From Crossiella sp. SN42 (GTDB lineage: Bacteria > Actinomycetota > Actinomycetes > Mycobacteriales > Pseudonocardiaceae): a DNA stretch of 64,000 bases. The translations under genes were made by a program, and so were the position numbers. Under the pieces are notes generated by a model. That model ran no database searches. It saw nothing but the letters and a program-made list of their open reading frames with translations, and was not told the DNA's origin. Positions 7,964-16,385 of the stretch are shown here, one piece after another; position 1 is the stretch's first letter, and each line of letters begins with the position of its first letter. Location: NCBI RefSeq assembly GCF_023897065.1, contig NZ_JAMHIV010000031.1, forward strand, positions 1-64,000, given 5' to 3'.

Positions 7964-10804
7964 TCAGAGCCGGATGTCATGGCGGGAGGCGGCGTTGAGC
8001 TTGCGGCACACCTTGGCCACGTACTCCTCCACCGTGCGCCGGGAGATGAACAGGGCCTGGGCGATCTCCCGGTTGGTGCGGCCGCTGGCCACCAGGCGGG
8101 CGATGTCCTGTTCGCGCGGGGACAGCTGGCTGCCGTAGCCGCGTCTGCCCCGGGGCGAGGGGGTGGGCACGCCGATGCTGCGGATGTGGTGGCGGCAGCG
8201 GGCGGCGTCGACGGTGGCGCCGAGGGCGTCGTAGGTCTGGGCGAGCGAACCGAGTGCGGCGGTGTCGGGCGGAGCCGCGCGCAGGGCCGCTTCGGCGAGC
8301 TGGGTGGCGCGGTAGGTCAGGCCCAGTTCGCGGTGCTCCTCGACCGCGGCCTGGTAGAACCGCTGGGCCTCGCCGCGCTCGCCGGTGGCCGCGGCCAGTC
8401 TGGCCCGGCAGGCGGTCAGCGTCGCCTGGGCGAACGGGGCGTCGGTGCCGGTCAGGCCGTCGGCCAGCTCGGCGAGCAGGTCACGGGCGGCCTCGGGGCG
8501 GTCTCCCGCCAGGTAGCACTCGACCGCGTGCGGCACCACCTCTCCCGCCCAGATCCAGGCCCCTTTTCCGCGCAGCAGGGCCACTCCGCGCTCGGCCTGC
8601 CGCTCGGCGGCCGCGGTCTCGCCCCGGCTGAGCAGCATGGCGGCCAGGCCGCCGACCGCGGCGATCCGCACCGGGATGGTGGCCGCCGCCGGGTGGGCGC
8701 CCTCGGCGGCCTGGAACCCCGCTTCGGCGCGCGCCCAGTCGCCGCGCGCGGTGGCCAGCCAGCCGCAGGCCAGGTTCAGCTCGGTGGTGACCGGCGGCAG
8801 GTGCGCGTAGGTCCGCAGCAGCTCGGCGATCCGCTCCTCCAGCCCTGACCACTGCCCGGTGAGCCAGTCCAGCCGGACCGCGGTGGCCTCGGCGGCGCCA
8901 ATCACGTACGGCGCGCCGACCCTGGCGGCGAGGGTGAGCCCGGTGCGCAGGAAGGCCTTCGCCCGCTGGTGGTGCCCGATCCACGAGCAGGCGTCGGCCA
9001 GGTTGCAGTGCGCGCGGGCCAGGTGGCGCACCTCCTCCGGGTCCAGCGCCTCGGCCGGGGCGGGCAGCCGCGCGGCGCGGTCCCAGGCGCTGGGGTCGCC
9101 CGCGATCAGCCTGCCGCCGAGTGTGGTGGCCAGCACGGCCAGGCGCAGGGCGCGGGTGGGCAGGTGGTCCAGGATGCCCTCCACCCGGTCCAGCCAGGCC
9201 TGGTGCTCGGCCAGGGGCGCGGTGTTCAGGTAGGGCACGGCCAGCACCGCCATGCCGCGCGCGATCCGGCCGGGCTGGTCGGCCAGCAGCTCGACCGCGT
9301 GCGCGATCTCCGCCTCGGCGCGGTCGGACTCGCCGGTCTGGCGGAGCAGCAGCAGGCCGAACCACAGGTGCACCTCACCGCGGACGTCGGCGGTCAGCCG
9401 GGGGTCGGAGAGCAGGTCCTCCACGCGGGCCAGTGCCGAAGGGCTGTGCAGCCCGGCCACCGCGTTGTCGCACAGCTTCATCGCCAGCCGGTTCACGTCC
9501 TCGGCCCTGGCGTCCGCATCGGAGATCACCTGGCAGAGCAGGTCGATCGCGGTGGGCACGTCCCGGCCCGCCACCGCGGCGTCGGCGGCCAGCTCGCTGT
9601 ACCGGAGCCAGTCGGTGACCAGGCCACCGGCCTTGGCGTGCGCGGCCAGCCGGGCCAGCGGCTTGCGGTCGAGCCCGGACAGCACCCGGATGGCGCGCTT
9701 GTGCAGCTCGCCGCGCCACGGGCCAGGGGTCGACTCGCGCACCGCCCGCGCGGCCATCGGGCACCGGAACCCGTAGCGGTCGGCCGAGACCTCGACCAGC
9801 ACCGCCGAGCGCACGAGCAGGGTCAGCTGGTCCAGCTCGGCCTCCCCCGCGACCGCGGCCAGGGTGTCGGCCGACTCCGCCACGTCGAGCACCGCGGCCG
9901 CCTCGGCGAGCGCGCGGGCGGCGGGCGGCAGGCCCCGCACGCGCTCCTGCACCGCCTCGCGCACCAGGGCGGGCACCCCGGTCTCGGCCAGCACCCAGCG
10001 CGCGGCCGTCTCGTCGGTGCGCACGTCCCGTTCCGGCGCGGGCAGCGCCCGCACGGTCTCCTCCACCACGAACGGGATACCGGCCGTCTCCCGCCACAGC
10101 GCCTCGGCGAAGTGCGCGGAGGTCAGTGGCGCGCCCAGCACGGCGTTGACCATCGCGCGCACCTCCCCCGCCTCGAACGGGCGCAGGGTGAGGTGCACCC
10201 CAGTCACCCCGGGCGGGATGCGCAGGGCGCGGCCGAGCGGGGCCTGCGCCGGCAGATCCTCGGAGCGGTAGGTGGCCACGACGGACAGCTCCGGCGGCGG
10301 GTCGGCGAGCACGAAGCGCAGCACCTGGCGGGTCCGCTCATCCGCCCAGTGCAGGTCCTCCACCACGAGCACGGTCGGGCCCAGAGCGGCGAGCAGCTGC
10401 CGGATGGCGCGGAACACCCGGTGCCGTTCGGCCACCGGATCGCCCAGCGGCGGCGGCGCGGGCGGCAGCTGCGCGGCCAGCTCGGGCAGGTGGTCGCGCA
10501 GCGCGCCGGTCACCGGTCCGGGATCGCGCAGCCGGTGCCCGCACCGGCTGAGGCAGTCCAGCAGCACCCCGTACGGGAACGGGTCGGCCAGCGGCTGGCA
10601 GGCGGCCATCACCACCTGGGCCGGCCCGCCGCGCGCGGTGGCGGCCAGCTCGGCCACCAGCCTGGTCTTGCCGATCCCCGCCTCGCCCGCCACGAAGGCC
10701 ACCGAGGGCGGCCGTGCGGTCGCGGCGCGCAGGGCGGCCAGCTCCGCGTCCCGGCCGATCAGCGGCGGCGGACCGGAGCGGGTTCGCACGGCATCGTCGA
10801 GCAT
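7964..10804 (-). CDS. LAL-family (large ATP-binding LuxR) transcriptional regulator
   Basis: 946-aa regulator of the MalT/LAL type. The ATG at 10804 has GGGAG about 5 nt upstream and starts just ahead of the AAA ATPase domain (LIGRDAELAALR, Walker A GEAGIGKT, Walker B VLVVEDLHWAD). A long helical TPR-like middle follows. The C-terminus is a LuxR/GerE HTH (LSPREQDIARLVASGRTNRE, then IAQALFISRRTVEEYVAKV). The very long same-frame extension up to 12859 crosses the oppositely oriented protease genes and is not coding. The stop lies 4 nt from the convergent lacI stop with no hairpin between them. Targets are unknown; the divergent protease gene at 10982 is one candidate. Confidence 0.93.
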   Translation of the reverse strand: MLDDAVRTRSGPPPLIGRDAELAALRAATARPPSVAFVAGEAGIGKTRLVAELAATARGGPAQVVMAACQPLADPFPYGVLLDCLSRCGHRLRDPGPVTGALRDHLPELAAQLPPAPPPLGDPVAERHRVFRAIRQLLAALGPTVLVVEDLHWADERTRQVLRFVLADPPPELSVVATYRSEDLPAQAPLGRALRIPPGVTGVHLTLRPFEAGEVRAMVNAVLGAPLTSAHFAEALWRETAGIPFVVEETVRALPAPERDVRTDETAARWVLAETGVPALVREAVQERVRGLPPAARALAEAAAVLDVAESADTLAAVAGEAELDQLTLLVRSAVLVEVSADRYGFRCPMAARAVRESTPGPWRGELHKRAIRVLSGLDRKPLARLAAHAKAGGLVTDWLRYSELAADAAVAGRDVPTAIDLLCQVISDADARAEDVNRLAMKLCDNAVAGLHSPSALARVEDLLSDPRLTADVRGEVHLWFGLLLLRQTGESDRAEAEIAHAVELLADQPGRIARGMAVLAVPYLNTAPLAEHQAWLDRVEGILDHLPTRALRLAVLATTLGGRLIAGDPSAWDRAARLPAPAEALDPEEVRHLARAHCNLADACSWIGHHQRAKAFLRTGLTLAARVGAPYVIGAAEATAVRLDWLTGQWSGLEERIAELLRTYAHLPPVTTELNLACGWLATARGDWARAEAGFQAAEGAHPAAATIPVRIAAVGGLAAMLLSRGETAAAERQAERGVALLRGKGAWIWAGEVVPHAVECYLAGDRPEAARDLLAELADGLTGTDAPFAQATLTACRARLAAATGERGEAQRFYQAAVEEHRELGLTYRATQLAEAALRAAPPDTAALGSLAQTYDALGATVDAARCRHHIRSIGVPTPSPRGRRGYGSQLSPREQDIARLVASGRTNREIAQALFISRRTVEEYVAKVCRKLNAASRHDIRL

Positions 10805-10981
10805 CCGCACTCCCGTCGTCGACCGCCAGGGTAGGTCGGCGGATCTGCCGCCATAACCCCGAATTCGGCTGGTCCGCCGGGTGCGGTCAAGTCGGGTACC
10901 CCTACGGGGACTTACCACGGTTGTTCCCCCTCCGCCGAGGCCGAATGGTGATGTCCACCCACTGCGGAATGGAGGAAACCG

Positions 10982-12514
10982 ATGCACAGGACGCGAAGAA
11001 CAGCGGCTCTGCTGGCCGTCGCCGCGGTCGCGATGACCGTGACCGCGGGAGTCGCGACCGCCCAGCCGGAAGCCGCCGTCGTCCAGGCCGGCGAGCACAT
11101 CGCCGGGCGTTACCTCGTGGTGCTGAAGGACAGCGCCCGTGCGGCCGAGGGCCACGCGAGCACGCTCACCCAGCGCTACGGCGGGGTGGTCGCGGACACC
11201 TACTCGGCCACCCTGAACGGGTTCGCGGTCCGCGACCTGCCCGAGCGGCAGGCGAAGCTGCTGGCCGCCGACCCGTCGGTCAAGGCGGTGCACGAGGACG
11301 GCACGACCAGGGCGGTCGCCGAGGAACAGCCCAACCCGCCGTCCTGGGGCCTGGACCAGATCGACCAGCGGACCACCAGCCTGGACAAGAAGTACACCTA
11401 CCCGAACAAGGCGGACAACACCACCGCCTACGTCATCGACTCCGGGGTGCGCATCCAGCACTCGGAGTTCGAGGGCAGGGCCAGCCACGGCTACGACTTC
11501 ATCGACAACGACAACGACGCCAGCGACTGCTTCTGGCACGGCACCCACGTGGCGGGCACCATCGCGGGCAAGACCGTCGGCGTGGCCAAGAAGGCCAAGG
11601 TGGTCGCGGTCCGTTCGCTGAACTGCGGCGGTTCCGGCCCGGACTCGGCCACGGTCAGCGCGCTGGAATGGGTGGCCAAGAACGGCGTCAAGCCGGGCGT
11701 GGTCAACCTGAGCCTGGTGATGGACACCGTCGGCGTCGGCGACGAACAGGTCAAGGCGTTGGTGGCCAAGGGATTTGTGGTCGCGGTGGCGGCGGGCAAC
11801 AACGGCCAGGACGCCTGCACGGCCAGCCCCGGCCGCACCCCGGAGGCCTTCACCATCGGCTGGATCAACCAGGGCGGCGGCCGCAGCGGCAACTACGGCC
11901 GCTGCGTGGACCTGTTCGCCCCTGGCGGCAACATCTACTCCACCGACCACACCGGCGCCTACCGCACCGGCAGCGGCACCTCGATGGCCTCTCCGCACGG
12001 CGCGGGCGCGGCTGCGCTGTACCTGGGCGCGAACCCGGGCGCGACCCCGCAGCAGGTCCGGGACGCGTTGGTGGACAACGCCACCCCGAACCTGGTGACC
12101 AACCCGGGGGCCGGTTCGCCGAACAAGCTGCTCTACACCGGGTTCATCGGCGGCGGCCCGACCAAGTGCGGGGTCAAGACCAACGACGAGGACGTGTCCA
12201 TTCCGGACGCGGGCGCCGCGGTGGGCAGCACCGTGACGCAGAACTCCTGTGAGGGCAAGGCATCCGCGACGCTGCCGGTCCGGGTGGACATCGAGCACGG
12301 CTACACCGGGGACCTCGCCATCGACCTGATCGGCCCGAGCGGAGCCACCTTCCCGCTGCACCGCGCCGGTGGCGTCGGCGAGGCGGGCGGCGTGCACCAG
12401 AGCTTCACCGTGGACGCCTCCCGCGAGGAGGCCAACGGCACCTGGCGGCTCTCGGTCCGCGATGTGCACCGCTTCGACACCGGAACCCTGACCGGGTGGT
12501 CGATCACCTTCTGA
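10982..12514 (+). CDS. Secreted subtilisin-like serine protease (S8) with P domain
   Basis: 510-aa secreted endopeptidase. ATG with GGAGGAAACCG directly upstream. Order: Sec signal (LLAVAAVAMTVTAGVATA), inhibitor I9 propeptide (GRYLVVLKDS to about residue 105), then a proteinase K-type S8 domain. The catalytic Asp is in YVIDSGV, His in HGTHVAGT and Ser in GTSMASPHGAG, with the oxyanion Asn in AAGNNG. The C-terminal ~110 residues, after a GGGP linker, form a proprotein-convertase P domain ending NGTWRLSVRD and TGTLTGWSITF. Probably expressed with the S1 protease 34 nt downstream. The role is extracellular protein degradation. Confidence 0.95.
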   Translation: MHRTRRTAALLAVAAVAMTVTAGVATAQPEAAVVQAGEHIAGRYLVVLKDSARAAEGHASTLTQRYGGVVADTYSATLNGFAVRDLPERQAKLLAADPSVKAVHEDGTTRAVAEEQPNPPSWGLDQIDQRTTSLDKKYTYPNKADNTTAYVIDSGVRIQHSEFEGRASHGYDFIDNDNDASDCFWHGTHVAGTIAGKTVGVAKKAKVVAVRSLNCGGSGPDSATVSALEWVAKNGVKPGVVNLSLVMDTVGVGDEQVKALVAKGFVVAVAAGNNGQDACTASPGRTPEAFTIGWINQGGGRSGNYGRCVDLFAPGGNIYSTDHTGAYRTGSGTSMASPHGAGAAALYLGANPGATPQQVRDALVDNATPNLVTNPGAGSPNKLLYTGFIGGGPTKCGVKTNDEDVSIPDAGAAVGSTVTQNSCEGKASATLPVRVDIEHGYTGDLAIDLIGPSGATFPLHRAGGVGEAGGVHQSFTVDASREEANGTWRLSVRDVHRFDTGTLTGWSITF

Positions 12515-12548
12515 GTCCGCGCCAATCCCCTGCGAGTCAAGGAGCACC

Positions 12549-14003
12549 ATGAGAACACCACGTCTGGTCACCGCCCTGTGCCTGGCACTGGCCGCGCTGG
12601 CCATGCCGGTGACCGCGGCGATCGCCGAGCCCGCCCCGATCAGCACCGCCGCCCTCCCGACCGATGAGCTCAAAGCCGGCGACGCGGGCGCGAACGTCAT
12701 CAACGGGCAGCGCACCACGGTCAAGGAGAACCCCTTCGTCATCGCCGGTGTGCGCGCCGGCGGCGGCGGGCCGCAGGGCCAGTCCTGCACCGCCGCGGTG
12801 GTGGGCAAGCGCAAGATCCTCACCGCCGCGCACTGCATGATCGACGTCGGCGGGGCCAAGAGCTACATCTACGGCGACGACGACCTCACCACCGCGGGCG
12901 ATGAGACCTTCCGCACCAAGGTCACCTCCTTCAAGGCGCACCCGCGCTACACCGGCCCGAACTCCTGGCAGACCGGCCACGACGTCGCGGTGATCACCAC
13001 CGCGGACGACCTGCCCGTGCCGGAGAGCCAGTGGGCGAAGGTGGCGGGCTCCGGTGACACCGGGCTCACCCAGCCCGGCAAGTCCGGCACCGTCTTCGGC
13101 TACGGCCGGACCAGCTCCAGCGGCGGCTCCGGTGCGCTGTACAAGACCACGTTGCCGGTCAACGACGCCAAGAACTGCCAGGTGTTCAACATCCGGGTCA
13201 ACCCGGATGTGATGGTGTGCGTCGGTTATGACGACGGGCGCACCGGGACGTGCAGTGGCGACAGCGGCGGTCCGTACATTGTGGACGGTGTGGTGGCCGG
13301 GGTGGTGTCCTGGGGCGCCAGCGGCTGCGACCGCTACAGCATCATGGCGCGGCTGACCAACGAGATGGGCGACTGGGCCAGGAAGGAGATCGGCGGGCAG
13401 CCCGGCGACGGCAAGTTCACCGTGGGCCTCTCACCGTCCTCCGGCAAGGTCGAGCCCGGCAAGCACATCTCCACCAGCGTCACCAGCAAGGCGGGCGACC
13501 AGGGTGCGGAGAAGCTGGAGCTCAGCGCCGCCGGCCTGCCCGACGGGGCCACCGCCACCTTCCAGCCGGCCTCGATCACCTCGGGTGAGGTCGCCAAGCT
13601 GACCATCGAGACCGCGTCCAGCACGCCGAAGGGCACCCACAAGGTCACCGTCACGGCCAAGGGCGGCTCCGGCGCGAAGACCGCCGAGTACACCCTCACC
13701 GTCGGCGACGGCGGCTCCACCGAGGGCCCGAAGCCCGCGGCCACCCCGAGCTCGGCCACCTCCGGACCGGGCGGGTTCATCAACACCACGGTCGCCGTCA
13801 CCGGCGGCACCGGCACCATCAGCCTCAGCGCCGAGGGCCTGCCCTCGCGGCCGATGTTCATGCCCGCCACGGTCAGCCCCGGCGGCAGCTCGCGGATGAG
13901 CGTGGGCGTCCCGTTCCAGACCGGCACCTACAAGATCACCATCACCGCCACCGACAGCGCGGGCAAGTCCGGCAGCACTGAGTTCACCCTCACCGTGCGC
14001 TGA
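12549..14003 (+). CDS. Secreted trypsin-like serine protease (S1) with C-terminal Ig-like domains
   Basis: 484-aa secreted protease, ATG preceded by AAGGAG. It has a signal peptide (LVTALCLALAALAMPVTAAIA) and then a short propeptide to VINGQRTTVKENPF. The chymotrypsin fold shows the triad His in ILTAAHC, Asp in TGHDVAVIT and Ser in GTCSGDSGGPYIV. Two repeat beta-sandwich domains follow (from about residue 280), each with a GTHKVTVTA/GTYKITITA-type strand, perhaps for substrate or wall binding. It follows the S8 protease closely and ends at a strong hairpin. Family assignment is certain; the specificity is not. Confidence 0.95.
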   Translation: MRTPRLVTALCLALAALAMPVTAAIAEPAPISTAALPTDELKAGDAGANVINGQRTTVKENPFVIAGVRAGGGGPQGQSCTAAVVGKRKILTAAHCMIDVGGAKSYIYGDDDLTTAGDETFRTKVTSFKAHPRYTGPNSWQTGHDVAVITTADDLPVPESQWAKVAGSGDTGLTQPGKSGTVFGYGRTSSSGGSGALYKTTLPVNDAKNCQVFNIRVNPDVMVCVGYDDGRTGTCSGDSGGPYIVDGVVAGVVSWGASGCDRYSIMARLTNEMGDWARKEIGGQPGDGKFTVGLSPSSGKVEPGKHISTSVTSKAGDQGAEKLELSAAGLPDGATATFQPASITSGEVAKLTIETASSTPKGTHKVTVTAKGGSGAKTAEYTLTVGDGGSTEGPKPAATPSSATSGPGGFINTTVAVTGGTGTISLSAEGLPSRPMFMPATVSPGGSSRMSVGVPFQTGTYKITITATDSAGKSGSTEFTLTVR

Positions 14004-14015
14004 CCCCCGCGGGCC

Positions 14016-14048
14016 GGAGCCCGTGCCGCCGCCCGCGGCACGGGCTCC
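14016..14048 (+). terminator. Hairpin terminator after the S1 protease
   Basis: Perfect 14-bp stem (14016-14029 with 14035-14048) and a 5-nt loop, 12 nt after the stop codon. GC-rich without a T-tract. Confidence 0.8.
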
Positions 14049-14143
14049 TCCGCACCCGCCGCGACCAGCCATCTCATCCGGATTTCAGCGCGGGCTGGGA
14101 CGCTGCGCCGGTAGCACGACGGCTACCGAGATGGGGGTTCTTC

Positions 14144-15319
14144 GTGATCAAGAGACTCGGGCGCAGACCGGTGGCGGCGGCACTGGCCGCCCTCGCCGCG
14201 GCGGGTTCGGTGCTGGCGGGCGGCACCGCGCACGCCGCCGACGGCCACGCCGACACCCAGGCGCTGCTCAACGGCTACCAGTCGCACGCGGGACCGGGCG
14301 CGGCGGTGTACGCGGGCAACCGGAGCGGTTCCTGGCACCTGAGCGCGGGCACCGCGTCGATCACCGGACCGGCGCGGCCGATCCGGCCGGACGAGCACTT
14401 CCGGGTGGGCAGCCAAACCAAGACCTTCACCGCCGCGGTGGTCCTGCAGCTGGTCGACGAGGGCAAGGTGGCGCTGGATGAGCCGATCGAGCGCTACCTG
14501 CCAGGTCTGGTGCAGGGCAACGGTTATGACGGCAACCGGATCACCGTGCGGCAGCTGCTCCAGCACACCGGCGGGGTGGCCAACCCGAACGTGCTGACCT
14601 ACGCCCAGCAGGCCGCCGGGCTGCTCAAGCCGGACGGCAGCGTGGAGCTGCGGCCGCTGGTCGAGGTGGGCCTGCGGACCTTCCCGCCGGTGGCCGAGCC
14701 GGGCGCGAAGGTGGAGTACTCCAACCTGGGTTACATGATCAACGGGCTGCTGGTGGAGCAGCTCACCGGCGTCTCCATCGGCGAGGCCATCACCAGCCGG
14801 ATCATCAACCGGCTCGGCCTGACCAGGACCACCTTCCCCGGCCCCGGCGACCGCTCGCTGCCCGCCCCCTACCTCTCCGGCTACCGGGGTGTGCGGGCCG
14901 GTCCGTTCTTCTTCTGGACCGAGACCACCTCGGCGCCGCTGATCTCCGAGCCGTCCATCGGCAGCCCGGCGGGTGCGGTGCTGTCCAGCCTGGCCGACCT
15001 GTCGAAGTTCTACCGGGCGGTGGTGGACGGCGGGCTGTTCTCCGCGGCCACCGGGGCGGAGATGCGCCGGATCGCGACCATGCCCAACCCGGCCGACCCG
15101 CGCTGGCTCGGCATCGGCCTTGGCGTGCAACAGCTCGCGCTCTCCTGCGGTGGCCATGCCTGGTTCCACAACGGCATCGCCACCTCCGGCTACACCTCGC
15201 TGACCGCGGTGACCGAGGACGGCAGGCACGCCTCGATGATGACCAACGCCTGGGAGATGACCGCGATCAAGCCCACCCCGGTGGACGTGATCGAGTCCGC
15301 GCTCTGCGGCAGCCGGTGA
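14144..15319 (+). CDS. Secreted serine hydrolase, class C beta-lactamase/D-Ala-D-Ala carboxypeptidase family (S12)
   Basis: 391-aa secreted protein of the penicillin-binding, beta-lactamase-related family. The GTG start begins a signal peptide (AAALAALAAAGSVLAGG ending TAHAAD). The nucleophile motif SxxK is SQTK, the second motif YxN is YSN, and the third is HNG in WFHNGIATSG, as in S12 carboxypeptidases and esterases. The ribosome-binding site (GGGGG) is poor. It stands alone between a terminator and the convergent SARP gene. Physiological substrate could be peptidoglycan stem peptides or D-amino-acid peptides; not resolvable from sequence. Confidence 0.9.
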   Translation: MIKRLGRRPVAAALAALAAAGSVLAGGTAHAADGHADTQALLNGYQSHAGPGAAVYAGNRSGSWHLSAGTASITGPARPIRPDEHFRVGSQTKTFTAAVVLQLVDEGKVALDEPIERYLPGLVQGNGYDGNRITVRQLLQHTGGVANPNVLTYAQQAAGLLKPDGSVELRPLVEVGLRTFPPVAEPGAKVEYSNLGYMINGLLVEQLTGVSIGEAITSRIINRLGLTRTTFPGPGDRSLPAPYLSGYRGVRAGPFFFWTETTSAPLISEPSIGSPAGAVLSSLADLSKFYRAVVDGGLFSAATGAEMRRIATMPNPADPRWLGIGLGVQQLALSCGGHAWFHNGIATSGYTSLTAVTEDGRHASMMTNAWEMTAIKPTPVDVIESALCGSR

Positions 15320-15323
15320 GGCG

Positions 15324-16385
15324 TCACGGGGTGGCGGGGCCGCCCGCCGCCCCGTGCAGCACCGCCTGCCGCATCCGGCGCAGCTCCGGCCCCGGCCGCG
15401 CGGCCAGGTCGGCGGCCAGCCGGTCGCGCACCCGGTCGAACAGGGCCAGCGCGTCGGCCGGTCGGCCACCGGCGCTCAGGGCCCGCATGAGCAGCGCGGC
15501 CAGCGGTTCGTGGTGCGGGTGCACCGAGGCCAGCGCCCACAGCTCGTCCAGGGTCTCGGCGTGCCTGCCCAGGCGCAGCTGGCAGTGCGCCGCGCGCAGG
15601 GCGAGGTGCACCCGCCGGTCGGTCAGCCGGAGCCGTTCGGTCTCCGCGAACGGTCCCAGCAGCCCGGCCAGCGGGTCGCCGCGGAACAGGGCCAGCGCCC
15701 GCCGGTAGGCCCGCACCGCCTCGGCCAGGTCACCCGCGCGCTCGGCGGTGGCCGCCTCCGCCGCGATCCGGGTCAGCCCGGTCAGGTCGAGATCCACGGC
15801 GGTGGCGCGGAAGCGGTAGCCGCGCTGGTCCCGTTCGATCACCGGGTCCGCGCCGCGGTGCAGGCATTTGCGCAGCCGGTAGACGTAGACCGGGACCACG
15901 TTGCCCAACGGCGGTTCCAGCCCCCACACCCGGTGCAGCAGCTCGGCCTGGCTGACCGGGAGGTCCGGGCGCAGCACCAGCGCGGCCAGCAGGCTCTGCT
16001 GGCGGACCGGCCCGAGGTCCAGCGCTTCCGCGCCGTGCCAGGCCCGCACCGGTCCGAGCACCGAGATCCGCAGCCGCGCCGCCGGGGCCGGGGTGGTGCG
16101 CGGGAGGGTGATGCCGTGGTCGAAGGCGTAGACGATGGCCGCGGCCCGGTCGCGCAGGCCGAGCTTGGCCTGGATGCGCCGGACGTGCCCGGTCACCGCC
16201 TGCTCGGTGACCGCGAGCGCGCGGCCGATCTCGGCGTCGGTGCGGCCGCGGCCGAGCGCGCGCAACACCTCGCGTTCGGTTCCGGTCAGCTGTTCGGCGG
16301 TGAGGCTGGACACCCGCTGAGCGTGCGGGCCGGGCCGGGCAGCCGACCAGGCCAGGAACCGGCCATTTGTGGCCGGTCCGGTCAC
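15324..16385 (-). CDS. Hybrid regulator: LuxR-type HTH plus SARP (winged helix and BTAD)
   Basis: 353-aa transcription factor with two DNA-binding modules. Residues ~30-90 form a LuxR/GerE HTH (LTGTEREVLRALGRGRTDAE, EQAVTGHVRRIQAKLGLRD). Residues ~110-195 are an OmpR-like winged helix (VPVYVYRLRKCLHRG, RGYRF), followed by a bacterial transcriptional activation domain typical of SARPs. The GTG at 16385 is chosen because it overlaps the TGA of the upstream NB-ARC gene (GTGA), implying translational coupling. An upstream ATG at 16442 would overlap by 60 nt. The pair resembles a split AfsR: effector here, NTPase/TPR sensor in the preceding gene. Regulated genes are unknown. Confidence 0.85.
   Translation of the reverse strand: MTGPATNGRFLAWSAARPGPHAQRVSSLTAEQLTGTEREVLRALGRGRTDAEIGRALAVTEQAVTGHVRRIQAKLGLRDRAAAIVYAFDHGITLPRTTPAPAARLRISVLGPVRAWHGAEALDLGPVRQQSLLAALVLRPDLPVSQAELLHRVWGLEPPLGNVVPVYVYRLRKCLHRGADPVIERDQRGYRFRATAVDLDLTGLTRIAAEAATAERAGDLAEAVRAYRRALALFRGDPLAGLLGPFAETERLRLTDRRVHLALRAAHCQLRLGRHAETLDELWALASVHPHHEPLAALLMRALSAGGRPADALALFDRVRDRLAADLAARPGPELRRMRQAVLHGAAGGPATP

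Noticed and set aside
7964-12859. A 1631-codon minus-strand open frame covering the LAL regulator and the region beyond
   Set aside because: The part above 10804 runs antisense through the clear S8 and S1 protease genes. It is a GC-bias shadow; the gene starts at the ATG with a ribosome-binding site at 10804.
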